Assembly: GCF_016612545.1 (NCBI RefSeq) | Contig: NZ_JAENRY010000002.1 | Location: 62,001 to 126,000 of the forward strand | From: Streptomyces sp. MBT65 | GTDB taxonomy: Bacteria > Actinomycetota > Actinomycetes > Streptomycetales > Streptomycetaceae | Reading direction: 5' to 3' | Length of the DNA: 64,000 bases | Shown: positions 51,596 to 60,012 of the stretch, in pieces | Layout of the letters: every line of letters starts with the position of its first letter | Position numbering within the stretch: the first letter of the stretch is position 1 | The notes under the pieces: generated by a model | Database searches by the model: none | Told to the model about the DNA's origin: nothing | What the model saw: the letters and a program-made list of their open reading frames with translations, nothing else | Translations under genes and position numbers: made by a program

Positions 51596-52441
51596 ATGTC
51601 CGACGAACCCGACCGGGACCTGGTGCTGTACGAGGTCGACGAGGACGGCGTCGCCACCGTCACCCTCAACCGGCCCGAGCGCAAGAACGCGTGGAGCCTC
51701 CCCATGGAGCGCCGCTTCTTCGCCCTCCTGGACGAGGCCGCCGCCGACCCCGCCGTCCGCGTCGTGATCGTCACCGGTGCCGGCCGGGCGTTCTGCCCCG
51801 GCATGGACGTCCAGCGCCTGGAGCAGAACGCGCAGCCCGGCCAGTCCCTCAACCTCCAGGCCCGCGTGCCGATGTACAGCAGGCGAAGCATCCCGAAGCC
51901 GCTCATCGCGGCCGTCAACGGCGCGTGCGCGGGCATCGGACTGGTCCAGGCACTGATCTGCGACGTCCGCTTCGCCGCCCGCGGCGCGCGCTTCACCACC
52001 GCCTTCACCCGCCGCGGGCTCGCCGGCGAGTACAACCTCCCCTACGTGCTGCCGCGCGTCATCGGCCTGGAGAACGCCCTCGACCTCCTCCTGTCCGGCC
52101 GCGTCTTCGACGCCGACGAGGCGAAGCAACTCGGCCTCGTCAGCCGGGTCGTGGAGCCGGAGGACCTGCTCGACGAGGCCCGCGCCTACGCCCGCGACAT
52201 CGCCCGCAACTGTTCACCGCGCGCCATGGCCGTCGTACGCCATCAGGTGTATGGCGACCTCGACCGGCCGTTCACCGAGGCGCTCGCCCGCTCGTACTCC
52301 GCGATGGAGTTCTTCGCGGGCTCGCCGGACTTCCGCGAAGGAGTGGCCAGCTTCGTGGAGAAACGGGAGCCCAAGTTCGAGGGGCTGCCCCCGGACTTCG
52401 ACCCGGACGAGGCCACCCGCGACGCGTTCCTGCCGTACTGA
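51596..52441 (+). CDS. Enoyl-CoA hydratase-related crotonase
   Basis: 281 residues. RPERKNAWSLPMERRFFALLD, FCPGMDVQRLEQ, NGACAGIGLVQALICDVRFAA without the first Glu, then FTRRGLAGEYNLPYVLPRVIG with Glu. Very close in layout to the crotonase at 58235 (FCPGMDI; NGACAGIGFNQALMCDVRFA; RGLVAEDGVSW), so the two are paralogues. The SRRSIPKPLIA segment and the long tail match the EchA type. Confidence 0.9.
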   Translation: MSDEPDRDLVLYEVDEDGVATVTLNRPERKNAWSLPMERRFFALLDEAAADPAVRVVIVTGAGRAFCPGMDVQRLEQNAQPGQSLNLQARVPMYSRRSIPKPLIAAVNGACAGIGLVQALICDVRFAARGARFTTAFTRRGLAGEYNLPYVLPRVIGLENALDLLLSGRVFDADEAKQLGLVSRVVEPEDLLDEARAYARDIARNCSPRAMAVVRHQVYGDLDRPFTEALARSYSAMEFFAGSPDFREGVASFVEKREPKFEGLPPDFDPDEATRDAFLPY

Positions 52442-52456
52442 CCGAGGAGTTGGAAG

Positions 52457-52909
52457 ATGACAGGGCAGCCCTTCCCGGTCGAGGCCGGGCACATCCTGAT
52501 GTTCGCCCGGGCCATCGGCGACGAGAACCCGGCCTACGCCGGCGGGAGCGCGCTCGCGCCGCCCACCTTCACCATGGCGAGCGCCCAGCACGACCCCGAC
52601 TACCGGCTGCGGCCCAAGCCGGGCGAGGAGTGGTTCGGGTCCGGTGCCGGGCCCGGCGTGATGCCCGAAGGCGGTGGCGGTCTGCACGCCGAGCAGCACT
52701 TCGAGTACCACCGGCCGGTGCGCGCGGGCGAGACCCTGTACGCGACCACCGTCACCGGCCGCAGCTGGGAGAAGGAGGGCCGTAGCGGCCGACTGCTCTT
52801 CAGCGAGCGGATCACCGAGTACCGGGACGCCGCCGGTGAACCCGTCGTCAGCGCCCGCACCGTGGCCGTCGTGCCCGAGGGCCCCGCAACCCGTAAGGAC
52901 GCCCGATGA
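52457..52909 (+). CDS. MaoC-type N-terminal (FAS1-like) dehydratase subunit
   Basis: 150 residues. FPVEAGHILMFARAIGDENPAY, APPTFTMASAQHDP and FEYHRPVRAGETLYA fit the non-catalytic MaoC N-terminal hotdog, as in HadA/HadC and ChsH1-like hydratases. It should pair with the catalytic MaoC protein encoded next (ATGA overlap) to give a heterodimeric (R)-hydratase for bulky enoyl-CoAs. Confidence 0.87.
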   Translation: MTGQPFPVEAGHILMFARAIGDENPAYAGGSALAPPTFTMASAQHDPDYRLRPKPGEEWFGSGAGPGVMPEGGGGLHAEQHFEYHRPVRAGETLYATTVTGRSWEKEGRSGRLLFSERITEYRDAAGEPVVSARTVAVVPEGPATRKDAR

Positions 52910-53328
52910 GCCTGAACGCGGACGACGTCAAGGTCGGCGAGACACGCGAGAGCGTGCTGGTCGACGACCTCAAGCGCACCCGGATCGTCCAGTACGCGGG
53001 CGCGTCCGGCGACTTCAACCCGCTGCACACCGACGAGCGGTTCGCCACCGAGGTCGCGGGCTACCCCGGCGTCTTCGCCCACGGCATGCTCACGATGGGC
53101 ATGACCGGACGGGTCCTGACCGACTGGGTCGGCGTCGAGTCGCTGCTGACCTTCGGGGTGCGCTTCAAGGCCCAGGTGTGGCCCGGTGACACCCTGACCG
53201 CGACGGCGACCGTCGAGTCCGTCGAGGACACGCTGGACGGACCGGTCGCCCACTTCTCGCTGCGGACCGTCACCCAGGACGGCGCCGAGGTGGTCACCGG
53301 CACCGCTTCGGCCCTGCTGGAGCCCTGA
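52906..53328 (+). CDS. MaoC-type (R)-enoyl-CoA hydratase, catalytic subunit
   Basis: 140 residues. The hydratase-2 motif YAGASGDFNPLHTDERFA carries the catalytic Asp and His; YPGVFAHGMLTMGMTGRVL is the following helix. It forms the (3R)-hydroxyacyl-CoA, the substrate expected for the MFE-2-type SDRs elsewhere in the cluster. Coupled with the previous gene. Confidence 0.92.
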   Translation: MSLNADDVKVGETRESVLVDDLKRTRIVQYAGASGDFNPLHTDERFATEVAGYPGVFAHGMLTMGMTGRVLTDWVGVESLLTFGVRFKAQVWPGDTLTATATVESVEDTLDGPVAHFSLRTVTQDGAEVVTGTASALLEP

Positions 53329-53332
53329 ACCG

Positions 53333-54784
53333 GTGGGCGCCGAGGCGGAGTTCACCTGGACGGCGACGGTGGTCGCCGCCTACGACCACTCCCGTCCCGC
53401 CGTCCGCTTCGGGGACCTCACCTGGACCGGACGCGAACTCCTCGACCGGGCGGCCGGCGCCGCCGACTGGCTCGACACCCTCGGCCTCGAACCCGGCGCC
53501 CCGGTACCCGCCCTGGCCGCCACCTCCGCCGACGCCCTCGCGCTGGTGATCGGCGGCGCCGGGTCCGGCCACCCGCTCGCCCCGCTCGGCGTCCGGATGA
53601 CCCCGTACGAGACCGCTGCCGTGGTCGAGGCGACCGGGGCCCAACTCCTCGTCGTACAGCCGGAGTTCGCCCGACTCGGCGAAGAGGTCGCCCGGCTGTC
53701 CGGCCGCCGGGCCGTCGTCGTCCCCGAACTGCGCCCGAGCGAAAGGCAGTTGACCGCCGAACCGGACGACCTCGCCGCCGTCCTGCACACCTCCGGCACG
53801 ACAGGCCTCCCCAAACCGGTCCGCATGACCCAACGCCGCCTGGCCGCCCGCGCCCGCGTCAACGGCCGTCTGTGCACGCTCGATCCCGACAGCTTCTACG
53901 GGGGCAGCGCCCCCTTCCACCACATCGCGGGCCTCGGCAACCTCGCCGTCGCCCTCGCCGCGGGCGCGCTGATCACCGGCCTGCCCCGCTTCACCGTCGA
54001 GGGCTGGGCCCAGTTGCGCGAACTCGGCGCCACCCACACCAGCATGGTCCCGGCGATGCTGGAGACCCTGCTGGCGGCCGGCCAGGCACACCACGGGACA
54101 CTGCGGGTCCTCCAGTACGGTGGCGCCCCGATCCGCCCCGGCACCCTGCGGCGGACGTACGAGGCGATGCCCGGCGTCCGCATGCTCAACATGTTCGGGC
54201 AGACCGAGGGCTCGCCCATCAGCGTGCTCACCCCCGAGGAGCACCGGGAAGCGGTCGCCGGACGCTCCGAACTGCTGCGGTCCGTGGGACGGCCCGCCCC
54301 CGGGGTCGAACTGCGGGTGCGGGACGCGGGACCCGACGGCATCGGCGAGATCCACGCCCGCGCCGACCACTTCTTCCGGATCGACACCGAGGGCTGGCTG
54401 CACAGCGGCGACCTGGGCCGGGTGGCACCGGACGGCTATCTCTACCTGTACGGCCGCGGCAGCGACATGATCATCCGCGGTGGCGAGAACGTCCACCCGC
54501 TGGAGGTCGAGACCGTCCTGGCCGCACACCTCGGCGTCGCGGACGTGGCGGTCACGGGCGCCCCCGACGAACGGCTCGGCCAGACCGTGGTCGCCTTCGT
54601 CGTGCCGGCCGACCCCGACGCCCCACCGGATCCGGCCTCGCTCAGGGCACACGTGCGCGGCCGGCTGTCCGGATTCAAGGTCCCCGTCCGCTGGTGGGTC
54701 GTGGACGACCTGCCGCGCAACGCCAACGGCAAGGTCGTACGGCGTCTGCTGCGCGAGCCCGGCCAAGGAGGAGCACATGACTGA
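53333..54784 (+). CDS. Class I acyl-CoA synthetase
   Basis: 483 residues from GTG 53333. All AMP-binding signatures are intact: LHTSGTTGLPKPVRMTQRRL (about 150-169), FGQTEGSPISV, WLHSGDLGRVAPDGYLYLYG, RGSDMIIRGGENVHPLEVE, and the catalytic Lys in LPRNANGKVVRRLL. It adenylates a carboxylic acid and forms its CoA ester. It overlaps the downstream hydrolase gene by 8 bases, a tight coupling that hints that the hydrolase releases its acid substrate. Confidence 0.93.
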   Translation: MGAEAEFTWTATVVAAYDHSRPAVRFGDLTWTGRELLDRAAGAADWLDTLGLEPGAPVPALAATSADALALVIGGAGSGHPLAPLGVRMTPYETAAVVEATGAQLLVVQPEFARLGEEVARLSGRRAVVVPELRPSERQLTAEPDDLAAVLHTSGTTGLPKPVRMTQRRLAARARVNGRLCTLDPDSFYGGSAPFHHIAGLGNLAVALAAGALITGLPRFTVEGWAQLRELGATHTSMVPAMLETLLAAGQAHHGTLRVLQYGGAPIRPGTLRRTYEAMPGVRMLNMFGQTEGSPISVLTPEEHREAVAGRSELLRSVGRPAPGVELRVRDAGPDGIGEIHARADHFFRIDTEGWLHSGDLGRVAPDGYLYLYGRGSDMIIRGGENVHPLEVETVLAAHLGVADVAVTGAPDERLGQTVVAFVVPADPDAPPDPASLRAHVRGRLSGFKVPVRWWVVDDLPRNANGKVVRRLLREPGQGGAHD

Positions 54785-55898
54785 CCACCCGGTCGTCGCC
54801 CCGGAGAGCGTGGGCGTGGACCCGCACCGGCTGGACGTCCTGCTGCGCCGGATCCGGCTGGAGGTCGAGCACGGGCCGCTGCCGTCCGCGCAGGTCGCCG
54901 TCGCCCGGGGCGGTCACCTGGTGGCGTTCGAGACCTGGGGGGACGCGGGCCCGGACACGCGATACGTCCTCCAGTCCGTCGGGCGGTCGATCGTCGCCGG
55001 CGTCGTGTGGAAGCTGCTCGGCGAGGGTCTGCTGCGTCTGGACGAGCAAGTCGCCGCGATCATCCCGGAGTTCGCACCGAACGGGAAGGAGACGGTGACG
55101 GTCGAGCAGGTGCTCACGCACACTGCCGGCTTCCCCTTCGCACCCCTCGGGTATCCGAAGATGCTGGACCGCGAGCAGCGGCTCGCCGCCTTCGGCCGCT
55201 GGCGGCTCGACACCCCGCCCGGCACCCGCTTCCAGTTCCATCTCACCGCCGCCGCCTGGCTGATCGCCGAGATCGTCGAGCGGCGCACGGGGCTGTCCTT
55301 CGCCGACCACCTCCACGAGCGGATCACCCGGCCGCTGGGCCTGTCCTCGATCGAACTCGGCGTCCCCGTCGAGCGCCAACAGGGCACCGTCGCACCGATG
55401 ATCGCCACCGACCGCACCGACGACGCCCAGGAACCCGACCCCTGGGGACCCTGGTACCTCTCCGACCCCCGCGTCCTGGCGGCCGGCGAGCCCAGCCACG
55501 CCCTGGTCGCCACGGCCGCCGATGTCGCCCTGTACTTCCAGGCACTGGAGCACTCGGGCCTGTGGAAGCCGGAGGCGGTGGCGGAGGGCACGCGGATCCG
55601 CTTCACCCAACTCCCGTACGGGGAGCAGATCTACGGGGGCGGCGGCAGCCGACGTACCAGCATGGGCCTGTTCGTGACGGTGGCCGGTCCGGACGCCGGC
55701 AGCCAACTGCCGTCCACCGGCTCGCCGTCACTCTTCGGCAGCGCGGGAGCCGCCTACCAACTCGGCTTCATGGACCCGGAGTCCGGCCTGTCCTTCGCCT
55801 GCCTGAGCAACGGCTATCCGCTCTCCGGCTACGACCACTCCCGGCGGGGCACGGCGCTGCTCACGAATATCGCGAACCTGGCGGCGGACCTCGTCTGA
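54777..55898 (+). CDS. Beta-lactamase-fold serine hydrolase with altered catalytic residues
   Basis: 373 residues from ATG 54777 (GGAGGAG upstream). The class C/EstB fold is clear (LPSAQVAVARGGHLVAFETWG; VEQVLTHTAGFPF; ITRPLGLSSIELG). The SxxK motif reads S67-V-G-R70, and the YSN position after PPGTRFQ is F154-H-L. The nucleophile is kept but both general bases are replaced. It could hydrolyse esters or lactones by a changed mechanism, or bind ligand. It lacks a signal sequence, so it is cytoplasmic. Confidence 0.82.
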   Translation: MTDHPVVAPESVGVDPHRLDVLLRRIRLEVEHGPLPSAQVAVARGGHLVAFETWGDAGPDTRYVLQSVGRSIVAGVVWKLLGEGLLRLDEQVAAIIPEFAPNGKETVTVEQVLTHTAGFPFAPLGYPKMLDREQRLAAFGRWRLDTPPGTRFQFHLTAAAWLIAEIVERRTGLSFADHLHERITRPLGLSSIELGVPVERQQGTVAPMIATDRTDDAQEPDPWGPWYLSDPRVLAAGEPSHALVATAADVALYFQALEHSGLWKPEAVAEGTRIRFTQLPYGEQIYGGGGSRRTSMGLFVTVAGPDAGSQLPSTGSPSLFGSAGAAYQLGFMDPESGLSFACLSNGYPLSGYDHSRRGTALLTNIANLAADLV

Positions 55899-55917
55899 CC
55901 CACCGGCCGAAAGGGAA

Positions 55918-55949
55918 CGGGCCCGGTACCGAAAACGGTACCGGGCCCG
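55918..55949. terminator. Perfect terminator hairpin
   Basis: CGGGCCCGGTACCG (55918-55931), loop AAAA, CGGTACCGGGCCCG (55936-55949): 14 perfect pairs. It ends the thioesterase operon and lies 21 bases from the stop of the convergent amidohydrolase gene. Confidence 0.93.
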
Positions 55950-55970
55950 CCCTGTCGGAGCGTCACGCAG

Positions 55971-57152
55971 TCAACGGCTGATCAGCTGCTGCGCGTTGTT
56001 GTACATGATGTCGTCCTGGACCGACTCGTCGAGTTCCGCGAGGAGCTTGCGGTAGTCGGCGGGGTTCGCGATGCCCTCCGCGTGCGGGAAGTCCGAGCCC
56101 ATCACGATCGACTCGTGATAGCCGAGACGCTTGACCAGGCTCGGGATGTCGTCCTCCGGATAGGGCACCACACGGATGTGCTTGCGGAACACCTGACTGG
56201 GGCGCTCCGCCAACTGCCCGCCGATCCAGGGGCCGTTGCGGCCCATGCCACGGCTCTTGTCCATGTGCCGGACGAAGTGCGGCACCCACTCGGCGCCGAA
56301 CTCGGAGACCAGGACGTTGATGTCGGGGAAGCGCTCGAAGAGGTTGTCGAAGATCAGCGCGGACAGCGTCTCCTCGATGGGGCGCTGGCCGTAGGTGTTC
56401 ATCCACTGCCACGCGGACATCCGGAAGTGGATCGGGCTCGCGTCGTGGCCCCAGGCCGGGGCGACATGCGAGTTGTAGTAGAACTCGCTGATGTGGTAAC
56501 ACACGCTGGCCTTGGCCTCGTTGACCAGTTTCCAGAACGGGTCGAAGTAGGGGTCGCCCGGTGAGCGGCCGTACTGAGGACCGGTCGGCAGCATGATGAA
56601 CCGGGCGCCCCGCTCCAGGACGTACTCCAACTCCTTGACCGCGCTGTCCAGGTCGCGGAGGGACAGCAGCGCGGGGGAGTAGATGCGGTCCTGGTGGTTG
56701 AAGCCCCACACCTCGTTCATATAGCGGTTGAACGAGTGGTAGTTGGCGTAGAGCGGCTCGACGCCCTGTACGTACTCCTCGGCGACCAGTGCCCACCCGC
56801 CGGGGTAGATGATCGTCTGGTCCAGGCCCTGCTCGTCCATGACGCGCAGCCGGGCCTCGCGGTTCTGGTACGACTCGTGCATCGGCTCGAACTGGTACGT
56901 CTCGTCGGGGTTGCCCGAGGCCATCGCCTTGAGCATCTCCTTGAGCGAGCCGGGCCGGTAGACCTGCCCGAACTCCGGCTCCAGGCAGACCACGATCCGG
57001 TCGCCGGCGAGAATGACCTCGCGGCCGTCCGGGAGTGTCACCGGGGCGACCGCCTGGCCGAGGAACTCCTTCGGGAGGTAGCGGGTGAAGGAGTCCCGCT
57101 CCTCGTACATGTGCTGGTCGCAGTCGAAGATTCGCTTGCGCTGTTCGGCCAT
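55971..57152 (-). CDS. Amidohydrolase-2 family hydrolase
   Basis: 393 residues from ATG 57152. IFDCDQHMYEERDSFTRYLP supplies the N-terminal metal ligands, CYHISEFYYNSHVAPAWGHD the central His, VSEFGAEWVPHFVRHMDK, and the terminal IVMGSDFPHAEG the Asp. Similar in type to the protein at 16762 but clearly diverged. Family members open rings or decarboxylate. Monocistronic under a strong AT-rich operator. Confidence 0.88.
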   Translation of the reverse strand: MAEQRKRIFDCDQHMYEERDSFTRYLPKEFLGQAVAPVTLPDGREVILAGDRIVVCLEPEFGQVYRPGSLKEMLKAMASGNPDETYQFEPMHESYQNREARLRVMDEQGLDQTIIYPGGWALVAEEYVQGVEPLYANYHSFNRYMNEVWGFNHQDRIYSPALLSLRDLDSAVKELEYVLERGARFIMLPTGPQYGRSPGDPYFDPFWKLVNEAKASVCYHISEFYYNSHVAPAWGHDASPIHFRMSAWQWMNTYGQRPIEETLSALIFDNLFERFPDINVLVSEFGAEWVPHFVRHMDKSRGMGRNGPWIGGQLAERPSQVFRKHIRVVPYPEDDIPSLVKRLGYHESIVMGSDFPHAEGIANPADYRKLLAELDESVQDDIMYNNAQQLISR

Positions 57153-57177
57153 GGCCGTCGCCTCCGGACCCCAGATC

Positions 57178-57215
57178 TATTCAGTACGCCTCCTATAATT
57201 ATCTAACTATTTCAG
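57178..57215. promoter_or_regulatory. AT-rich cluster operator upstream of the amidohydrolase
   Basis: TATTCAGTACG (57178-57188), then CTATAATTATCTAACTATTTC (57193-57213), core TTATCTA 57199-57205. Almost identical in order and spacing to 46058-46092. The GntR gene lies just downstream, in the same orientation. Confidence 0.65.
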
Positions 57216-57266
57216 AGACGCAAGGGGTGAAGGTGAGAACGGCTCGGCGAACCGCCGGCGGTCCGG

Positions 57267-58067
57267 TCAGTCGATGAGTTCGAGCACCGTCTTCGGGCCG
57301 GCGCCGTTCACCACGTCGTCCGCGCCGCTGATGTGGCGCTGCCACAGCTTCTCGGCCTCGTCCGCCTTGCCGGACTCGATCAGACCGACCAGCCGCACAT
57401 GGGCCCGGTGCCCCTTGAGAGCCTGCGCCTTCTGGGTCTCGGCGTCGGTGGCGGCCGCGGTGTACGAGGCGTTGGCCCGGTCGATGATGTTGCGCAGCAT
57501 GCCGCACAGGAGGATCAGCGTCTGGTTGCCGGTGAGTTCGACGAGCAGGGCGTGGAAGGTGTCCTGGGCCTCGACCAGGCCCAGCGGGTCCTCCAGTACG
57601 GTCTTCTCGGCCGCCACCGCGTCGCGCAGCCGCTTGATGTCGTCCGCCGTGTGCTTGGCGGCCAGTTGGCGCACGCACGGCGGCTCGATGAGGGCCGCGG
57701 CGCGGTAGACGTCGCCCAGGGTGGCGCCGCGGTACTCCAGGATCAGACCGGCGAAGCGGGCGGCCACATCGGAGTCCGGGGCGCTCACGCGGGCGCCGCC
57801 GTGCGCACCGCGGCGCACCGTGATCAGCGACTCCGACTCCAGGACGCGGAACGCCTCGCGCAGCGTCGGCCGGGAGATGCCGAACTGCTCCATCAGCCCC
57901 GACTCCGGCGGCAGGGCGTCGTCGGGCTTCAGCTCGCCCCGTACGATCTGGCGGCGCAGATGGGCGGCGACCAGCTCGGCGGTCTTCGGGACGCGCACCT
58001 GGCGGCCCACGCGGGCGCGCGAGGGGACGGGCACGATCGGCGTTTCTGCGCGGGCTGCCTCGGCCAC
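57267..58067 (-). CDS. FadR-subfamily GntR regulator
   Basis: 266 residues from GTG 58067, which has GAGGAG six bases upstream; the open TTG start at 58088 is less likely. Winged helix at about 24-95 (LPPESGLMEQFGISRPTLREAF, VLESESLITVRRGAHGG) and a C-terminal FCD domain ending PKTVLELID. Paralogue of the regulator at 38168. It is divergent from a crotonase gene, and TGAATCGTCTTAG (58091-58103) plus the palindrome at 58186 lie in the shared promoter, so self-control is likely. Confidence 0.92.
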   Translation of the reverse strand: MAEAARAETPIVPVPSRARVGRQVRVPKTAELVAAHLRRQIVRGELKPDDALPPESGLMEQFGISRPTLREAFRVLESESLITVRRGAHGGARVSAPDSDVAARFAGLILEYRGATLGDVYRAAALIEPPCVRQLAAKHTADDIKRLRDAVAAEKTVLEDPLGLVEAQDTFHALLVELTGNQTLILLCGMLRNIIDRANASYTAAATDAETQKAQALKGHRAHVRLVGLIESGKADEAEKLWQRHISGADDVVNGAGPKTVLELID

Positions 58068-58185
58068 GGTGGGCTCCTCATATAGCAAAATGAATCGTCT
58101 TAGTGCATCGAGGGTACCAGGTCAAGGGTTGGGTGATCTTCTCCTGACGGGACCTGATCTGGCGCCCGGGATGCTGTTGGGTATA

Positions 58186-58207
58186 TAGATGATTCGTCTA
58201 GCTATAA
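58186..58207. promoter_or_regulatory. 15-bp palindrome and AT-rich core before a crotonase gene
   Basis: TAGATGATTCGTCTA (58186-58200) pairs at six of seven positions around a central T, the size of a GntR operator. It runs directly into TAGCTATAAAG, core TAGCTA 58199-58204. A related half-site, TGAATCGTCTTAG, is at 58091-58103 next to the GntR start. Confidence 0.6.
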
Positions 58208-58234
58208 AGCCAACTGGCTCTGGGAGTGACCGCG

Positions 58235-59062
58235 ATGACCGAGCAGGCGACCCCGGTGATCCTCAGCGAGCTGACCGACGACGGGGTCATGCTGCTCACC
58301 CTGAACCGGCCCGAGCGCCACAACGCCTGGACGCTGGAGATGGAGCTGCTCTACAACGAGCTGTTCGACCGTGCCGAGGCGGATCCGGCGGTACGCGCCG
58401 TGGTGCTCACCGGCGCGGGCCGCAGCTTCTGCCCGGGCATGGACATCGGTGTGCTGGACGACGCCTCCTCGGGCGCGCGCCCGTGGCCCACCGACCGGCT
58501 GCCGCCGCGCACCCGGCCCATGTCGTTCCCCAAGCCGCTGGTGGCGGCCGTCAACGGCGCCTGCGCCGGCATCGGCTTCAACCAGGCGCTCATGTGCGAC
58601 GTGCGGTTCGCCGTGCCGGGCGCCAAGTTCGCCGCCGCCTTCAGCGCGCGCGGCCTGGTGGCCGAGGACGGTGTCTCGTGGCTCCTGCCCCGGCTCGTCG
58701 GCTACGGCAACGCGAGCGACCTGCTGCTGTCCTCCCGCCGGATCACCGGAACGGAGGCGCGGGCGATGGGCCTGGTCAACCGTCTGGCCGAGCCCGAGGA
58801 ACTGCTCCCGGCGGCGCTCGCCTACGCCACGGAACTGGCCCGCTCGGCCAGCCCGTACGCGATGTCTCTCATCAAACGGCAGCTCGTTGACGACCAGGCG
58901 AGGAGCTTCACCGAGAGCCGTGACAGCGCGGCGGCGCTGCTGGCCACGGCGAAACGCGCGCCGGACTACCGCGAGGGTGTGCGCAGCTTCATCGAACGCC
59001 GGACGCCGGAGTTCGCCGGGCTGGGGGAGAACGCGCCGGAACCGGCGGAGGCCTCGTCGTGA
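58235..59062 (+). CDS. Enoyl-CoA hydratase-related crotonase
   Basis: 275 residues from ATG 58235 (GGGAG eight bases upstream; GTG 58226 overlaps that site). RPERHNAWTLEMELLYNELFD, FCPGMDIGVLDD, NGACAGIGFNQALMCDVRFA, then FSARGLVAEDGVSWLLPRLVG with one Glu. Paralogue of 51596. Start of a two-gene operon with a DUF2889 gene (GTGA overlap). Confidence 0.9.
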   Translation: MTEQATPVILSELTDDGVMLLTLNRPERHNAWTLEMELLYNELFDRAEADPAVRAVVLTGAGRSFCPGMDIGVLDDASSGARPWPTDRLPPRTRPMSFPKPLVAAVNGACAGIGFNQALMCDVRFAVPGAKFAAAFSARGLVAEDGVSWLLPRLVGYGNASDLLLSSRRITGTEARAMGLVNRLAEPEELLPAALAYATELARSASPYAMSLIKRQLVDDQARSFTESRDSAAALLATAKRAPDYREGVRSFIERRTPEFAGLGENAPEPAEASS

Positions 59063-59634
59063 GCCGCGCCCAACTCCCGCTGCACCGACGCACGATCACC
59101 GTGACGGCCTACCAGGAGCCGGGCGGCGACGAGATCTCGGTCGAGGCGGAGCTGCGCGACGAGCGGCCGTGGGCCGAGCCGACGGCGGCCGACGTCCACC
59201 GGATGGTGCTGGCGGTGCGCGTCCGCCTCGCGGACATGACCGTCGTGGCCGCCGGCGCGGACATGCTGACGTTCCCGCACGCCGAGTGCCCCTTCATCAC
59301 CCCGGTCTTCGACGGCCTGATCGGCCTCGGCGTCGCCGCCGGATACAACCGGGCGATCCAGGAGCGCTTCCGCGGTGTCTCCGGCTGCTCCCACCTCTAC
59401 GAACTGACCCGGGTCCTCGGCCCCGCGGTGGTTCAGGCGGCCATGTCGGCCAACGCACGACGCCGTGACGCGGGCGAACCCGCGAACGGCCCACGCGCCA
59501 CGGCCGGCGTGCTGAACAGCTGCCACATCTGGGCACCGGACGGCGTGGGCCTGCGCAAACTCGACGCGGGCTGGAACCCTGGGACCGGACCGCGCCCGGT
59601 CCCCGAACTGGGGACGTTCGAGACACGCGAGTGA
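59059..59634 (+). CDS. DUF2889 protein
   Basis: 191 residues from GTG 59059. The order of segments fits DUF2889: LHRRTITVTAYQ at the start, a strand pair with ADMTVVAAGADMLTFPHAECP, then GLGVAAGYNRAIQERFRGVSGCSHLYELTRVLGPAVVQA. Function is not known for the family. The VSGCSHLYEL segment is its best-conserved part. Coupled to a crotonase here, it probably acts on a CoA intermediate. Its last 24 bases form the start of the tandem repeat that follows. Confidence 0.8.
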   Translation: MSRAQLPLHRRTITVTAYQEPGGDEISVEAELRDERPWAEPTAADVHRMVLAVRVRLADMTVVAAGADMLTFPHAECPFITPVFDGLIGLGVAAGYNRAIQERFRGVSGCSHLYELTRVLGPAVVQAAMSANARRRDAGEPANGPRATAGVLNSCHIWAPDGVGLRKLDAGWNPGTGPRPVPELGTFETRE

Positions 59635-60012
59635 GTCGGAGGGGGTGAGGGTTGGGCGCGTGAGGGCGGGGCCGGGACGGACTGCGCGGATGCGGAATCC
59701 GCCCGGCCGGATCGTCTCGCTGTCCGGATTCTGGGCTTGGGATCTTCGAGATGCGGGAGTGGGCCCGCGGGGTTGAGGGTCGGGCACGTGAGGGCGGGGT
59801 CGGGGTGGACCGTGACGATGCGGACTCTGTCCGGCCTGGCCCGTCTCGCTGTCCGGTCCTCGGACTCGGGACGTTCGAGACAGGGGAGTGAGTCCACGGG
59901 GCTGAGCGTCGACTGCGGGGCCGGGGCAGTCGACGTCGACCGCGTGGATACGGAATCCGCCCGGCCGGGCTCGTCTCCCTCGGGGGGGGGGCCGGTCCAC
60001 GGCACGTTCGGC
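59611..60012. repeat. Tandem array of about 128-133 bp units
   Basis: Units begin with GGGACGTTCGAGACACGCGAG at 59611 (inside the DUF2889 gene end), GGGATCTTCGAGATGCGGGAG at 59739, and GGGACGTTCGAGACAGGGGAG at 59868; a fourth, truncated start is at about 60001. Within each unit are related TGAG-rich (GTGAGGGCGGGG), GATnCGG and CGTCTCGCTGTCCGG segments. The copies are degenerate. A run of ten G lies at 59982-59991. Confidence 0.8.

Noticed and set aside
59982..59991. Ten-G run as a phase-variable switch
   Set aside because: It lies in non-coding repeat DNA with no gene reading through it, so there is no reading frame to switch.
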